Shown here: piece after piece, positions 7,071-14,120 of the stretch
How positions within the stretch are numbered: position 1 is the first letter of the stretch
How the letters are laid out: every line of letters starts with the position of its first letter
From: an uncultured Treponema sp.
Lineage (GTDB): Bacteria > Spirochaetota > Spirochaetia > Treponematales > Treponemataceae
DNA length: 19,193 nucleotides
Assembly: GCA_937885175.1 (NCBI GenBank)
Contig: CAKZZO010000101.1
Location: 1-19,193, forward strand
Reading direction: 5' to 3'
Program-made: the position numbers and the translations under genes
The notes under the pieces: generated by a model
The model's database searches: none
What the model was told of the DNA's origin: nothing
Seen by the model: the letters and a program-made list of their open reading frames with translations, nothing else

Positions 7071-7130
7071 TTTCACTTTTTTTCTGAAAATTTAGCCTAA
7101 AATGACATTTTGATGCCTATAAGATAGTAT
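7071..7130 (+). promoter_or_regulatory. Promoter region of the 7131 gene, shared module
   Basis: A T-rich tract with repeated TTTCAC steps (from 7047) leads into CTGAAAATTTAGCCTAAAATGA, which matches the minus-strand module at 205-247. TATAAG (7118-7123) follows TAGCCTAAA after 16 bases, as in the other copy. The box ends 7 bases before the ATG and there is no Shine-Dalgarno. The TAAA and GCCTATAA words also recall sigma-28 promoters, but the spacing (13) is shorter than the usual 15. Confidence 0.5.
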
Positions 7131-8630
7131 ATGAAAGTACTGTCTTATTTTTTTGTCCTGGCGGTCATTCCGCTGGTGGCGATGGACGCTGAACCCTATT
7201 TTAAATATGTGGAAGTAAAGGAAAGCACTTCCCTTACCATACCTGTTGATTCTGAAAAAGAAAACAGTTACGGCGGTTCAGCAGGATTACGGCTTGCATT
7301 TGGAAAAGCCCTGTGGAATTTGGATGCAAGGACTTACCTGACGCTGCCCAAAACAAAGGGGTCGGCATTTAGCGCACTTTCTTCACCGGCGGATTTTTTT
7401 GCCCTCATGGACGACTTGCGCTACGGAGGAGGCATTGTCTCGGAAACATGGCTGCCGATAACCCTAAAGGCGGGGATGCTGTCCTTTTCCAAATCAGTGT
7501 CCCGACTGGAAAATCCTGCGCCCTCCTCCTCGGTAAATCCACTGGCAAAAAGTTTTGGCTTTTCCGCGGGTATCGGCGCAAACCTTCCCACGCTCGCTTC
7601 TGCCGTAAAGCCTCTGGCACTGTACGCGTCGGTCAATGCTCCGCAAAAAGCACCCCTTTCTGTCCAGGCTCAGTGCGCCTTTACTGATGAAAAAAGACTT
7701 TACGCTTCCCTTTCCTGCACCCTGCCTCTGGGAAAAATCTTTTCCTTCCACAGCGTACTTACCGGGGGCCGCATGTGCGTGGAAAACAAAAATGCGTACC
7801 TTAGGGACACAAATGCAGACTTTGGCAGGCACTGGCTCTACGGTGCAGTGTGGGAAAGCGCATTCAGAAGCCCCTGGCTCAAACTGAATTTATTTGCGGG
7901 TTTGCAGGAAACGCCTTTTAGCGAAGATTTCAGTCATTGGGCAGTGTGGATAAAAGCCGCCGCCCGCAGCAGTTACAGAAACTTCCTGCTTGATGTCTCA
8001 TACTTTTTTATTCCCACCCTGTCGGCATCTCCAAAAGCAAGTCCCCTTGTGGGCGGCTCCTCCAGCGTATGCCGCACTATCCGCCAATTCGGGCTCAATC
8101 CCCAGCTACAGCTTGAACTGCACAATGCCTATGCCGCCACGCTTAGACTAGGACTTCATGCCTTATTTGAAAAGAAAATCCTGAATACGCTGCAGGCAGA
8201 ACAGTACAGCACTTTAAAACTTGCGGCGGGTTTTGCCTATGAAAGCAAGCCCTTTACCACAAAAGTGACGGCAGGAGTAAGCAATGCCATTCTGGACGGT
8301 CGCTTTCTTACTGACTCCACCAGACCCGAAAAATACTATTCCGCGGATATTTCTTCGTCACTTTTGCTGGAAAGCATACGGGCAAGCCTTTCGCTCGGAT
8401 ATGACCGCTATCCCAAGTCATCAAAAACAGGAAACACAAAAGATTCTTTTTCATTAACGGTTAGCGCAAGTCCGGGAAAAAAGCGAACGGTTACGATGAC
8501 TGGAGGCGCGGCGATTTCCTACAAGAACGGAGAAAAAGCCAGCAGTTCCGCAGATGCCAGCGTGACGGTAACGCTCAAAAGCACCTTTGTCCGCACTGTC
8601 CTAAAATGCGCCCTGTCCCTGCCTCTGTAG
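7131..8630 (+). CDS. Probable outer-membrane beta-barrel protein, function unknown
   Basis: A 499-aa exported protein. The signal peptide is short (MKVLSYFFVLAVIPLVAMDA, likely cleavage after Ala20). The rest is made of alternating amphipathic strands broken by charged or Ser/Gly turns, for example GGSAGLRLAFG, AARSSYRNFLLDVSYFF and SADISSSLLLES, the pattern of a transmembrane beta-barrel. The chain ends in a strand (VLKCALSLPL), also common in barrels. I do not recognise a named family. It has a promoter of its own after the upstream terminator and converges on the von Willebrand gene, so it is probably transcribed alone. No Shine-Dalgarno precedes the ATG; the start is supported by the signal peptide. 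Barrel topology is inference. Confidence 0.7.
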   Translation: MKVLSYFFVLAVIPLVAMDAEPYFKYVEVKESTSLTIPVDSEKENSYGGSAGLRLAFGKALWNLDARTYLTLPKTKGSAFSALSSPADFFALMDDLRYGGGIVSETWLPITLKAGMLSFSKSVSRLENPAPSSSVNPLAKSFGFSAGIGANLPTLASAVKPLALYASVNAPQKAPLSVQAQCAFTDEKRLYASLSCTLPLGKIFSFHSVLTGGRMCVENKNAYLRDTNADFGRHWLYGAVWESAFRSPWLKLNLFAGLQETPFSEDFSHWAVWIKAAARSSYRNFLLDVSYFFIPTLSASPKASPLVGGSSSVCRTIRQFGLNPQLQLELHNAYAATLRLGLHALFEKKILNTLQAEQYSTLKLAAGFAYESKPFTTKVTAGVSNAILDGRFLTDSTRPEKYYSADISSSLLLESIRASLSLGYDRYPKSSKTGNTKDSFSLTVSASPGKKRTVTMTGGAAISYKNGEKASSSADASVTVTLKSTFVRTVLKCALSLPL

Positions 8631-8658
8631 AATTGGATGCACGCTGAAAACTGTGACA

Positions 8659-8712
8659 GGAGCGGTGCTCCCGTCGGGTTTCGTTTTGCCATGGAGGGCA
8701 AAACGAATACCC
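8659..8712. terminator. Paired hairpins between convergent genes
   Basis: GGAGC/GCTCC (8659-8671) is followed by an 11-bp perfect stem TTCGTTTTGCC/GGCAAAACGAA (8680-8690 with 8697-8707), extended by GGGT/ACCC (8676-8679 with 8709-8712) past one bulge. They fill the gap between two converging stops and touch the stop of the minus-strand gene. No T-run follows, so bidirectional termination or 3'-end protection is inferred from position and stability. Confidence 0.5.
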
Positions 8713-9990
8713 CTATTTCACATCCACTTCCTTAGATTTTGCACGGCGCTCGCTCTTGTTGTCAGGCACGATAATTGCATCAACCGTAATGCCCATGGAC
8801 TGAGCTTCGCGTGCCACACGCTCTTTGGTGTATTTTCCGCTGCCACGGGGCTTGGGATGGGGCTCTGCGTCACCAATCAGTATGATTTTTCTGGTGGCAT
8901 CGTTACGCCACTTGTAGAATTCCAGCGATCCGCACATTGCTTCATAGACCGCCTCGGGAATGTCGCCGCCTTCATTGCCACGGATTTTGAACCCGTTCAG
9001 ATTCTTGGTAAAGACTTCGATTTTTTTGGTAAAGTCAAAGAATTTAACGGGAATGCCCATGTATCTGTAGTCGTCACCGTAATCACGGTAAAGCAAAAGC
9101 CCCAGACGCAAATCACCGTATTCTGGGAGGGCTTCAATCAGGCGGGGAACCCATTCTTCCCGCAACTTCTGAATGTCGTCCTTCATGCTGCCTGTCGCAT
9201 CAATGGCAAAAACCACATCCACTTTTTTCTTGGGATCAATACGGGCAAGGGAATCCATAAGGTCATCCACCAGCGTTTCGGGTCCCTTGGAATAGACCAT
9301 TTGGCCGCCACCAAAGCCGGCAATTTCGTTGAATGTTTCCGCTGCCTTGGGATTGTAGTCATCGGTCAGCACTGGTGTCGCTTCCGGCTTTGGCTCTGGT
9401 TTCTGCTCCACTACGGGGTTTGGCTCAGGGACGGGAGGCTCAACTTTTGGAGGAATCGGCTTTCCCAAATCAAACATAAAGGGATTGTCCTCGTATGCAC
9501 CAGTGTAGTCAGCATATTTTTTCTCAAAACTGCGGATATTGATAAAAGTTCCCCGATCAATTTTTACGATGCCGTTTCTCGACCAGGGATAGCCGTACTG
9601 AATTTCTGAGGGAATGTAAATGTGAAAAGCCTCTCCAAATTCCGCATCCGGTTCAGCAGTGGAGTCAATCAAACTGTATTTTGCGCCCTCTGAAACCAGT
9701 GGCTTTCCGTCCAGATAGCGGATTTCGTCACCGTTTATGGGATTGTAGTCCATGGCGCGGTAGGCATAACTGTCACTTTCTCCCGCCGGATCTTTCGTAG
9801 TTTCTGTCAGAAGAATAGACTCCATGCCGGGCTTTTTTCTGACGTACAAATGATAGCCCGCTGCCGTTCCAAAGGTTGACCCCTCTTCATATGACAGGCG
9901 CACATCCTCACGCTGAATGACTAAATCAGCGGCGAACAGAGAAATTGAGGCACAAAAGAATGCCATACATGCAAAAAACAGCTTTTTCAT
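8713..9990 (-). CDS. Exported von Willebrand factor A domain protein
   Basis: A 425-aa protein with a signal peptide (cleavage likely after SLFA20). An N-terminal region of about 150 residues that I cannot assign is followed by a Pro/Glu-rich spacer (about 177-207) and a VWA domain (about 256-410). The MIDAS metal site is visible: DVVFAIDATGSM gives Asp264, Thr266 and Ser268, EGGD gives Asp343, and GDAEPH gives Asp374. The first motif is DxTxS rather than DxSxS, a known variant. VWA domains bind protein ligands through a divalent metal, so a periplasmic or outer-surface binding role is likely. It lies divergent from the 10062 gene across 71 bases and has a sigma-28-like site directly upstream, which would tie it to motility control if real. 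Confidence 0.85.
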   Translation of the reverse strand: MKKLFFACMAFFCASISLFAADLVIQREDVRLSYEEGSTFGTAAGYHLYVRKKPGMESILLTETTKDPAGESDSYAYRAMDYNPINGDEIRYLDGKPLVSEGAKYSLIDSTAEPDAEFGEAFHIYIPSEIQYGYPWSRNGIVKIDRGTFINIRSFEKKYADYTGAYEDNPFMFDLGKPIPPKVEPPVPEPNPVVEQKPEPKPEATPVLTDDYNPKAAETFNEIAGFGGGQMVYSKGPETLVDDLMDSLARIDPKKKVDVVFAIDATGSMKDDIQKLREEWVPRLIEALPEYGDLRLGLLLYRDYGDDYRYMGIPVKFFDFTKKIEVFTKNLNGFKIRGNEGGDIPEAVYEAMCGSLEFYKWRNDATRKIILIGDAEPHPKPRGSGKYTKERVAREAQSMGITVDAIIVPDNKSERRAKSKEVDVK

Positions 9991-9997
9991 AATTCAA

Positions 9998-10025
9998 TTA
10001 TCGGCAAAAAGAATTGTTGAAATTA
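9998..10025 (-). promoter_or_regulatory. Sigma-28 (FliA)-like promoter of the VWA gene
   Basis: On the minus strand, GCCGATAA (10005-9998) is an exact match to the classical sigma-28 -10 consensus, preceded after 12 bases by TAATTTCA (10025-10018), a partial match to TAAAGTTT (ideal spacing 11). The box ends 7 bases before the ATG and there is no Shine-Dalgarno. The flanking AATTATCGGCAAAAAGAA recurs with one extra base at 16332-16350. Confidence 0.45.
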
Positions 10026-10044
10026 GACAAACCTGTGCTATAAT
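10017..10044 (+). promoter_or_regulatory. Strong extended -10 promoter of the 10062 operon
   Basis: TTGAAA (10017-10022), a 16-base spacer and TGC-TATAAT (10036-10044) make a near-consensus sigma-70 promoter. Transcription would start near 10051, giving a leader of about 11 bases without a Shine-Dalgarno. The -35 overlaps the divergent VWA promoter, so the two may interfere. Confidence 0.75.
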
Positions 10045-10061
10045 AAGTATTCAGCAACGAT

Positions 10062-11153
10062 ATGGAAACGGACAATCAGAACATAACATTTGAAAATGTC
10101 TCCATTGATGAATTTTTCGACAAAGAAGAAACACCAGCAAATGATATTTCCACTGGTATCGTTGTCCTAACGCCAAAGCAAAAGGAAATGGTGGACGACC
10201 TGTGCGAACGCATGGTAGTGGTTGCTCCCGAACAGTTGAACAACGTTACAGACCGCATGACGCGTCTGGAGGGACTGGCAAAATCGCTGGCAAACTTCCC
10301 CTCGCTTTTGGAACGGGCAAACCTTACGGCAGAAGTCCGCACTCCTCAGGCTTTGATTGAATCCCTGATTACCCACACCCAGGACGGTGACAATACCTTG
10401 CAGTTGCCTTCAAAAGCAACGCTGGGCAGAGGCTTCCTTGTGGCAAAGATTCACACCTTTTCTTCACTGAGCAAACTTTCAAAAAGCGTCGGCATGGATA
10501 AAAAAATCTCTCAGGCTTTTCAGGATGAAACCGTGTCCATGATGTTCCTGCTTCTGGCAGAAGATGTTTACCTGAACCTTATCCGCGACACCAATCTGGA
10601 GATGGACTTTCGTCGGCAACTGGCACTTTCCCTGCTTTTGCTGTGGGAACATCGTGCCGACCAGAACATTTCAGACATTTCCCCGGTTTTGCAGACAGTT
10701 TGGAAAGCCCGCCGCACACTGGCACCCGCATTTGGCACAATGATGGGCACAAGCGAACTGATTATGATTTCCTTCCAGATGGACGAGCAGTGGAGTGCCT
10801 TCATCAAGACAAAACTCGCCGTTCCCGAAGTCTCTCAGGCCATGGAAGAATTTCTCTTCGGTCTTTCATTTGAACAGATTAACAAACTCAAATCAATCCT
10901 AAGGGAAAAAGGAATCGCCGCAATCGGACGCGATGAAGTGTCACAATATCTGGGAGAGCATATCAAGACGGACGTAAGCATGGACTACCGCGACTTCTTT
11001 ACCCAGTATTCAATCCGGCGAGACAATGCCCGCGCCCGCAAACGCATGGGGCTTTCAGGTCCCCACCGTACACTGGAAGATTTATTCATCCGCTATGTCA
11101 TGGAATCAAACCGCGACAAGCAGAACAATGACGTGTACGCTAAAGAGGGATAA
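10062..11153 (+). CDS. Conserved-looking 363-aa cytoplasmic protein, unknown function
   Basis: I do not recognise a family. There is no signal peptide or lipobox. An acidic N-terminus is followed by a predominantly alpha-helical, Leu/Met-rich body without motifs I can name, and a basic C-terminal part (RRDNARARKRMGLSGPHRT, about 322-340) that could contact nucleic acid or another acidic partner. A repeated-helix or scaffold protein is possible. It is first in a transcription unit with the XRE-cupin regulator, whose ATG begins one base after this stop, so the two are probably co-translated and functionally linked. The ATG at 10062 lacks a Shine-Dalgarno but sits about 11 bases after the predicted transcription start. 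Confidence 0.75.
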   Translation: METDNQNITFENVSIDEFFDKEETPANDISTGIVVLTPKQKEMVDDLCERMVVVAPEQLNNVTDRMTRLEGLAKSLANFPSLLERANLTAEVRTPQALIESLITHTQDGDNTLQLPSKATLGRGFLVAKIHTFSSLSKLSKSVGMDKKISQAFQDETVSMMFLLLAEDVYLNLIRDTNLEMDFRRQLALSLLLLWEHRADQNISDISPVLQTVWKARRTLAPAFGTMMGTSELIMISFQMDEQWSAFIKTKLAVPEVSQAMEEFLFGLSFEQINKLKSILREKGIAAIGRDEVSQYLGEHIKTDVSMDYRDFFTQYSIRRDNARARKRMGLSGPHRTLEDLFIRYVMESNRDKQNNDVYAKEG

Positions 11154-11154
11154 A

Positions 11155-11742
11155 ATGGAATCGGAAGATAAAAAAGTTCCCTATCACTTTGGGGAAAAAA
11201 TCCGTACTGTCAGAGAGCGCAAGGGCTACACGCTCAAGACAGTCGCTCAGCGGGCAGGCGTAAGCGAAAGCCTTGTTTCTCAGATTGAACGAAACCGCGT
11301 CTCCCCCGCAATCGACACCCTGCTTGCCCTTGCCGATGTGCTGGACATCAACCTGGAGTTTTTGTTTGAGGAATACCGCAGAAAGCGACCCGTACAGATT
11401 ATTCGGGCAGACGAGCGAAAGAAAATCAGTGAAGATGACGTTGTGTACGAGGAACTGGCAAAACCCGTGGAAGCCGACGGGCAGTACGCCATGGAATCCT
11501 TTATGATGGAAATTCCAGTGGGTGCCCACACTCATCGCGGCTCCTATGGCCACTTGGGACGGGAAATCGGCTTTATCGTACAGGGAAAAGCCCAGCTCCA
11601 CTACGAGAACCTCGTCTACAATCTGAGTGAGGGCGACAGCGTTTCTTTCAGTGCAAGTTCGCCGCACACCCTTTCCAACACTGGCGACATCCCCCTCAAG
11701 GCATTCTGGACTGTCAGTCCTCCCCAAAGATTTTTGCAATAA
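11155..11742 (+). CDS. XRE-family HTH regulator with C-terminal cupin
   Basis: A 195-aa transcription regulator. The N-terminal helix-turn-helix (about 13-68) has IRTVRERKGYTLKTVAQRAG and SESLVSQIERNRVSPAIDTL, typical of the XRE/Cro family. The C-terminal cupin_2 domain (about 115-190) has PVGAHTHRG and a distal SFSASSPHTLSNTG segment supplying further His residues. The architecture is that of small-molecule-responsive repressors (PuuR/SinR-like with cupin); the ligand is unknown. The start at 11155 has GAGGG upstream and gives the usual short lead into the HTH; the open frame further upstream lies inside the preceding gene. It may control its own operon, or the nearby VWA/10062 divergent promoters. 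That is inference. Confidence 0.9.
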   Translation: MESEDKKVPYHFGEKIRTVRERKGYTLKTVAQRAGVSESLVSQIERNRVSPAIDTLLALADVLDINLEFLFEEYRRKRPVQIIRADERKKISEDDVVYEELAKPVEADGQYAMESFMMEIPVGAHTHRGSYGHLGREIGFIVQGKAQLHYENLVYNLSEGDSVSFSASSPHTLSNTGDIPLKAFWTVSPPQRFLQ

Positions 11743-11757
11743 TGCCCTTTGCCCCTC

Positions 11758-11786
11758 TTGCGCAAAAATCTCCTTTCTGTCATACT
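11758..11786 (+). promoter_or_regulatory. Candidate promoter of rpsU
   Basis: TTGCGC (11758-11763) and CATACT (11781-11786) with a 17-base spacer lie just after the regulator gene. The predicted start near 11793 leaves about 39 bases of leader ending in a strong GGAGGTG. Both boxes are imperfect; read-through from upstream is also possible. Confidence 0.4.
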
Positions 11787-11831
11787 GAATTTCACTTACG
11801 GAACTACCGAAGACGAGGAGGTGAATTACAA

Positions 11832-12044
11832 ATGGCAAGCATTATCGTTGATGATAACGAGAACCTCGAAAAAGCAATCAAACGCTTTAAGCGCATGGTT
11901 GAAAAAGAAGGTATTATCCGTGAATACAAAAAGCGCGAATACTACGAAAAGCCTTCAACAATCTTGAACCGCAAGAACAAGACCCTGCAGCGCAAGTTGA
12001 TGAAGAAGAACCGCAAGGCACACGATGGACGTTCTGCCTACTAA
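11832..12044 (+). CDS. rpsU: 30S ribosomal protein S21 (bS21)
   Basis: A 70-aa, very basic protein of normal S21 length. It opens with ASIIVDDNENLEKAIKRFKR, then continues with EKEGIIREYKKREYYEKPS and a Lys/Arg-rich tail (RKLMKKNRKAH), all characteristic of S21, which binds the 3' domain of 16S rRNA near the anti-Shine-Dalgarno and helps initiation. The start at 11832 is set by a GAGGAGGTG Shine-Dalgarno 8 bases upstream, one of the strongest in the window. The frame is open back to 11742, but the extra residues do not look like S21. Its terminator lies inside the overlapping next gene. Confidence 0.97.
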   Translation: MASIIVDDNENLEKAIKRFKRMVEKEGIIREYKKREYYEKPSTILNRKNKTLQRKLMKKNRKAHDGRSAY

Positions 12045-13005
12045 GCGCATAAAAACCTCTGGCATCGGTCAGGGGTTTTATTTTGCCCGCATCCTTTCCG
12101 CAGGCACAAGATTCTTTGCCGTCCTGTGTCTGACTGCCCTTCTCTTTTCCTGCGCATCCACACGGCGCGCACCCTACACTTTTTTTACCGAAGAAAAAAA
12201 CGCCTACATTCCTGTGCAATTTGGCTGGAAAGCGGTCTATGAAGGCGCAGAATACTTTTGCTACCAAAACAAGGAATTTCCCCTGCGCTACCATTGCCTA
12301 AGAATCAATCTAAAGGCAGACAACTTGCAGATTTCCGCCTTTCCCGCAACAGAGGCAGACTTTACCCATAAAAAAGGCGAGCGAACCAAATTTTTTACCG
12401 GCAAGCGGACAGGAAAATTTGCAAAAACCGCAGGAGCAGACATCGCCATCAACGCATCCCCCTTTGCGGGAAAAAACGGCAAATGGGATTTTCTTGCCCA
12501 TATCACTTCCACCAGACAGCTCGTCGGCATACATACCGTGGCGGGCAGGGAACTTTCTCCACCAGTTTCCTCATACTGTGCCCTCATCCTTAGAAAAACT
12601 GGACAGGGCTGGAAAGGAGAAATCATCGACAGCCAGACCCCGGAAAGTCTTGCTGACGCATACTTTGCATTCGGTGGCTTCTGGACGATACTGAGAGACG
12701 GTCAAAAACAAGGTCCCTTCATCAATAACCACGATTCCCGTACCGCCTGCGGGCTTTCCCAGGACGGCCACACGCTCTACCTGCTGATTGTGGAGGGAGA
12801 AGCCATAAGCATGAGCGAAGGACTTTCCTACCCCGAATGTGCCGACCTGCTTGCAGCCATGGGAGCAGACGATGCCATGGAATTTGATGGCGGAGGTTCA
12901 TCATCCCTCTTTATCGGCGGAAAAAACATGCTTTCCTATCCCAGCATCCGAATAAATGCAAACAGCATTGGTTTTTCCTTTAAATCACTCCCCAATAATC
13001 ATTGA
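12025..13005 (+). CDS. Phosphodiester glycosidase (NAGPA/DUF2233) family lipoprotein
   Basis: A 326-aa lipoprotein. A hydrophobic stretch (28-41) ends in a Leu-Phe-Ser-Cys43 lipobox. The NAGPA-like domain (about 95-320) shows INASPF (142-147), HDSRTACG (236-243), LIVEG (254-258) and the signature EFDGGGSSS (286-294). This family includes the human uncovering enzyme that removes GlcNAc from phosphodiesters, and bacterial wall-associated relatives; a role on cell-envelope sugars is likely. The only ATG in frame before the lipobox is 12025, which overlaps the end of rpsU by 20 bases and gives an unusually long 27-residue lead before the hydrophobic core. An intrinsic terminator falls inside that lead, so expression should depend on read-through or an unseen start (a CTG at 12112, for example). 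Function is fairly sure, the start is not. Confidence 0.85.
   Translation: MDVLPTKRIKTSGIGQGFYFARILSAGTRFFAVLCLTALLFSCASTRRAPYTFFTEEKNAYIPVQFGWKAVYEGAEYFCYQNKEFPLRYHCLRINLKADNLQISAFPATEADFTHKKGERTKFFTGKRTGKFAKTAGADIAINASPFAGKNGKWDFLAHITSTRQLVGIHTVAGRELSPPVSSYCALILRKTGQGWKGEIIDSQTPESLADAYFAFGGFWTILRDGQKQGPFINNHDSRTACGLSQDGHTLYLLIVEGEAISMSEGLSYPECADLLAAMGADDAMEFDGGGSSSLFIGGKNMLSYPSIRINANSIGFSFKSLPNNH
12051..12084 (+). terminator. rpsU terminator inside the 5' end of the next gene
   Basis: AAAACCTCTG (12052-12061) pairs with CAGGGGTTTT (12070-12079), ten pairs with one wobble and an 8-base loop, followed by ATTTT. It starts 7 bases after the rpsU stop but is inside the reading frame of the glycosidase lipoprotein. 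Confidence 0.75.
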
Positions 13006-13030
13006 CGAGTACGGAATAATGCTATAGAAT
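13002..13030 (+). promoter_or_regulatory. Promoter of the PilZ gene, overlapping the upstream stop
   Basis: TTGACG (13002-13007) contains the TGA stop of the glycosidase gene. TAGAAT (13025-13030) lies 17 bases on; alternatively TGC-TATAGA (13020-13028) is an extended -10. Either gives a transcript starting within a few bases of the ATG at 13038, which has no Shine-Dalgarno. Confidence 0.65.
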
Positions 13031-13037
13031 AATTTTT

Positions 13038-14084
13038 ATGGGTGTGATAACGAGCCAGCAGATTACGCGATATTACGATCAGTTCTGCGACACAGAAATT
13101 GCTTTTTCAAAAGATATTATCCGCGTTCTGAACATTGATCCTCGGCAGATTTACATTAAGTGTAACGGCACCCAGTGGCCGTGCATCATCAATTCTACTT
13201 CATTCAAACTGGCTCGCATCATCGTTGGTACAAAGGGCGGCGCATATCAGATGATTTCCCAAAAAGAACCGCCTGCCGTCAGCCTGCGTTTCTGCTTTAA
13301 GGAAGACGGAAATCAGATGATGAGTTTCTTCGTCAATTCCAAGGTAACGAACATCTCTCCCTACATGAATTCGCAGGATTTAGTTATCGTTACCCTTACC
13401 TTTACCCAGCGGCCGCCGGACGATTTGATTGAGCAGATTGGCGGACTTTTGGAAGCAAATCAGAACGCCATTCGTCGCCGCGAAGAATACATCCTCATCA
13501 ACGAAGAAAACAAGCGAAAACTCGGTCTCATGCGGGAAGAAACCATCGTAATGATTGAAAACGTACCCCGCCACTGCATTTTACGCCAGATTTCTTTTGG
13601 CGGTGCAAAATTCATTTTGCTGGGCTTGTCTCAGTTCCTCACCAACAAAGAAGCCGTTATTCAGATGGATTTTGAAGATCCGCCTGAGCGCATTCAGATG
13701 AAGGGCAAAATCGTTGCAGCCGGCATTATCGAAGGCCGCAAGGATATAGTTGCCGTCAACATGCAGTTTGACGAAAAACTTGTTTCCCTCACCTACAAAA
13801 TGCACGTCAACGGTTTCCTGCAGCAACAGCGCAAGGTAAAAGTGTCTGCCGCAGACCAGCTGGCACAGCAGCGTGCAAAAATGCAGTCCGCAAAGAAGTC
13901 AGAAGACGAGGCAAAAGAAGGCGAATCAGCGGAAGCAAAGTCAGAGGAAGCCAAGGCAGAATCTCAGACTGAGGAAAATGCAGAAAACCAGACCGAAACC
14001 GCGGCAGAAGCAAGCGAAAGCCCCGCAGAGGCAAGTCCTGCTCAAGAAGCAGCGGCAACTCCTGTGCCTGAAGCAGCTCAATAG
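13038..14084 (+). CDS. PilZ-domain protein, c-di-GMP-receptor-like
   Basis: A 348-aa protein with an N-terminal domain (about 1-135) followed by a PilZ domain (about 142-265), the layout of spirochete PilZ proteins such as Borrelia PlzA and, as I recall, T. denticola TDE0214, which bind c-di-GMP and affect motility and virulence. The expected RxxxR motif is represented by IRRREEY (145-151), where Tyr151 stands in the second Arg position. The D/NxSxxG motif is QISFGG (184-189), with Gln first. Binding may therefore be weakened or altered. The C-terminal 70 residues (from about 278) are a low-complexity Glu/Ala/Ser tail, probably disordered. A promoter directly upstream overlaps the preceding stop. 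The TPR gene follows after 36 bases, suggesting a two-gene unit. No signal peptide: cytoplasmic. Confidence 0.8.
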   Translation: MGVITSQQITRYYDQFCDTEIAFSKDIIRVLNIDPRQIYIKCNGTQWPCIINSTSFKLARIIVGTKGGAYQMISQKEPPAVSLRFCFKEDGNQMMSFFVNSKVTNISPYMNSQDLVIVTLTFTQRPPDDLIEQIGGLLEANQNAIRRREEYILINEENKRKLGLMREETIVMIENVPRHCILRQISFGGAKFILLGLSQFLTNKEAVIQMDFEDPPERIQMKGKIVAAGIIEGRKDIVAVNMQFDEKLVSLTYKMHVNGFLQQQRKVKVSAADQLAQQRAKMQSAKKSEDEAKEGESAEAKSEEAKAESQTEENAENQTETAAEASESPAEASPAQEAAATPVPEAAQ

Positions 14085-14120
14085 CAGGCCTGCATACATT
14101 ACTCCGTAAAGGAACACCAC

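Noticed and set aside
7047..7084. T-rich TTTCAC tract as a tandem-repeat locus or riboswitch
   Set aside because: The units are imperfect and of low complexity, with no stable structure beyond the terminator before it. Treated as part of the promoter region.
8653..9609. Plus-strand open frame of 318 codons opposite the VWA gene
   Set aside because: The minus strand has a signal peptide and MIDAS motif. The plus translation is Phe/His-rich without domain features and has no ribosome site.
11140..11838. Minus-strand open frame of 232 codons opposite the XRE-cupin gene
   Set aside because: The sense strand encodes a clear HTH plus cupin with a Shine-Dalgarno. The antisense product resembles nothing.
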